Shown here: positions 24,768 through 25,328 of the stretch, in pieces
Numbering within the stretch: position 1 is the stretch's first letter
Layout of the letters: each line of letters opens with the position of its first letter
From: Verrucomicrobiota bacterium
Lineage (GTDB): Bacteria; Verrucomicrobiota; Verrucomicrobiia; Opitutales; Intestinicryptomonadaceae
Direction: 5' to 3'
DNA length: 25,328 nt
Assembly: GCA_003343565.1 (NCBI GenBank)
Contig: QALA01000070.1
Span: 1-25,328 of the forward strand
Notes under the pieces: model-generated
The model's input: the letters and a program-made list of their open reading frames with translations, nothing else
What the model was told of the DNA's origin: nothing
The model's database searches: none
Made by a program: the position numbers and the translations under genes

Positions 24768-25328
24768 TTCGAGCGGCCTCCGTTTTTGGATTTTTTCGCT
24801 TCCGCCGCCCCGCGCCTGGATATTGCGCTCTTTTTGCGCGCAAGCTCGCGCATGTCCACGGCGATGTCGTCCGGCTCGAATATCTCCGACCCCAAAAGCC
24901 TCTCGAATATGTCCTCCAAAGAGACGACGCCTGTCAGCGACGCAAATTCGTCCACTGCGATTCCTATCTGCTGATGCTTCTTTATCAGCTGCCTTAGAAC
25001 CGAAAGCGCGCTGCCGTTTTCCGGCACGAAAATTGCGGGGCTTTTTAGCGAGCCTATCACCGTCGAGTCGAGGTCGTTGGCCTTTGCGGTGAGTATGTCG
25101 CGCCGCCGCACTATTCCGGTGATGTTGTCTATCGAATCCTTGTAGACGGGTATTCTGGAAAAACCCAGATGGGGGTGTTCGCGGAACACTTCGCCGATTG
25201 TCATGTTTTCGTCGAGCGCCATGACGACGGTGCGCGGAGTCATTATTTCCGATATGGGAACGTCGTCGAGCGAGAGCGAATTTTTTATCAGATCGCGCTC
25301 CTGAGGCGACAGCAGCCCGTCGCGCTCC
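24764..25328 (-). CDS. CNNM/CBS-domain (CorC/HlyC-like) protein, C-terminal part
   Basis: The frame is open to the window edge, so only the last 187 residues are seen. They start in the linker typical of CNNM transporters (ERDLIKNSLSLDDVPISEIMTPR), then a CBS pair. The first CBS runs to GIVRRRDILTAK; the second contains QIGIAVDEFASLTGVVSLEDIFERLLG. The MTPR and VDEFGS-like segments are diagnostic for hemolysin-type CNNM proteins, whose missing N-terminal part would be a four-helix membrane domain linked to Mg2+/Co2+ transport. After the CBS pair the chain ends with a short Lys/Arg-rich tail, so the CorC_HlyC C-terminal domain of longer members is absent. The stop overlaps the agmatine deiminase start by four bases. 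Confidence 0.88.
   Translation of the reverse strand, partial: ERDGLLSPQERDLIKNSLSLDDVPISEIMTPRTVVMALDENMTIGEVFREHPHLGFSRIPVYKDSIDNITGIVRRRDILTAKANDLDSTVIGSLKSPAIFVPENGSALSVLRQLIKKHQQIGIAVDEFASLTGVVSLEDIFERLLGSEIFEPDDIAVDMRELARKKSAISRRGAAEAKKSKNGGRSK

Overview
The window looks like a bacterial chromosome segment from a Verrucomicrobiota-type organism, probably Opitutae-like. This is an inference from several things: a secreted protein ending in a PEP-CTERM sorting signal (VPEP, hydrophobic stretch, arginine tail), a run of type II secretion pseudopilins, a stand-alone squalene-hopene cyclase, a Tat-exported FAD oxidoreductase next to a secreted alpha-galactosidase, and GC-rich DNA full of GCGC/CGCG runs. 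No rRNA, tRNA, CRISPR array, transposase or phage gene was found.

Layout. Positions 1-165 hold the end of an unidentified gene. Positions 826-2700 hold a plus-strand cluster of nucleoside diphosphate kinase, RsmG and a DeoR-family regulator. A 1.1 kb gene-free stretch with decayed repeats leads to gdhA (3848-5191), which ends at a strong terminator. A near-identical repeat pair (5.25-5.70 kb) and more empty DNA follow. A divergent pair comes next: a Tat-signal FAD oxidoreductase (minus, 6249-8225) and a secreted GH36 alpha-galactosidase (plus, 8345-10519). Squalene-hopene cyclase follows (10760-12802), then the PEP-CTERM protein (13275-14714).

Positions 14882-19614 carry pseudopilin-like genes in the order G, H, I, J, K. 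H to K are chained by 4-base ATGA/GTGA overlaps. G and H are separated by about 0.94 kb, which holds a 2.6-copy tandem array of a roughly 260 bp unit. The 3' end of gspK is duplicated about 318 bp downstream, with 76 bases identical. The rest of the window is on the minus strand. In transcription order it holds a CNNM/CBS protein (cut by the window edge), agmatine deiminase, a small lipoprotein, a terminator, rlmN, a polyprenyl diphosphate synthase and a short hemA.

How the genes fit together. NDK and RsmG are housekeeping. GdhA, HemA and agmatine deiminase handle nitrogen, glutamate and tetrapyrrole precursors. The cyclase and polyprenyl synthase are isoprenoid genes. The FAD oxidoreductase/alpha-galactosidase pair is probably an exported carbohydrate-processing unit. 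The pseudopilins need an ATPase, platform protein and secretin that are not encoded here. No clearly new multi-gene system could be shown. The most unusual signals are the repeat structures inside and beside the pseudopilin operon, the terminator that abuts the rlmN start codon, and the HemA that lacks its dimerisation domain.
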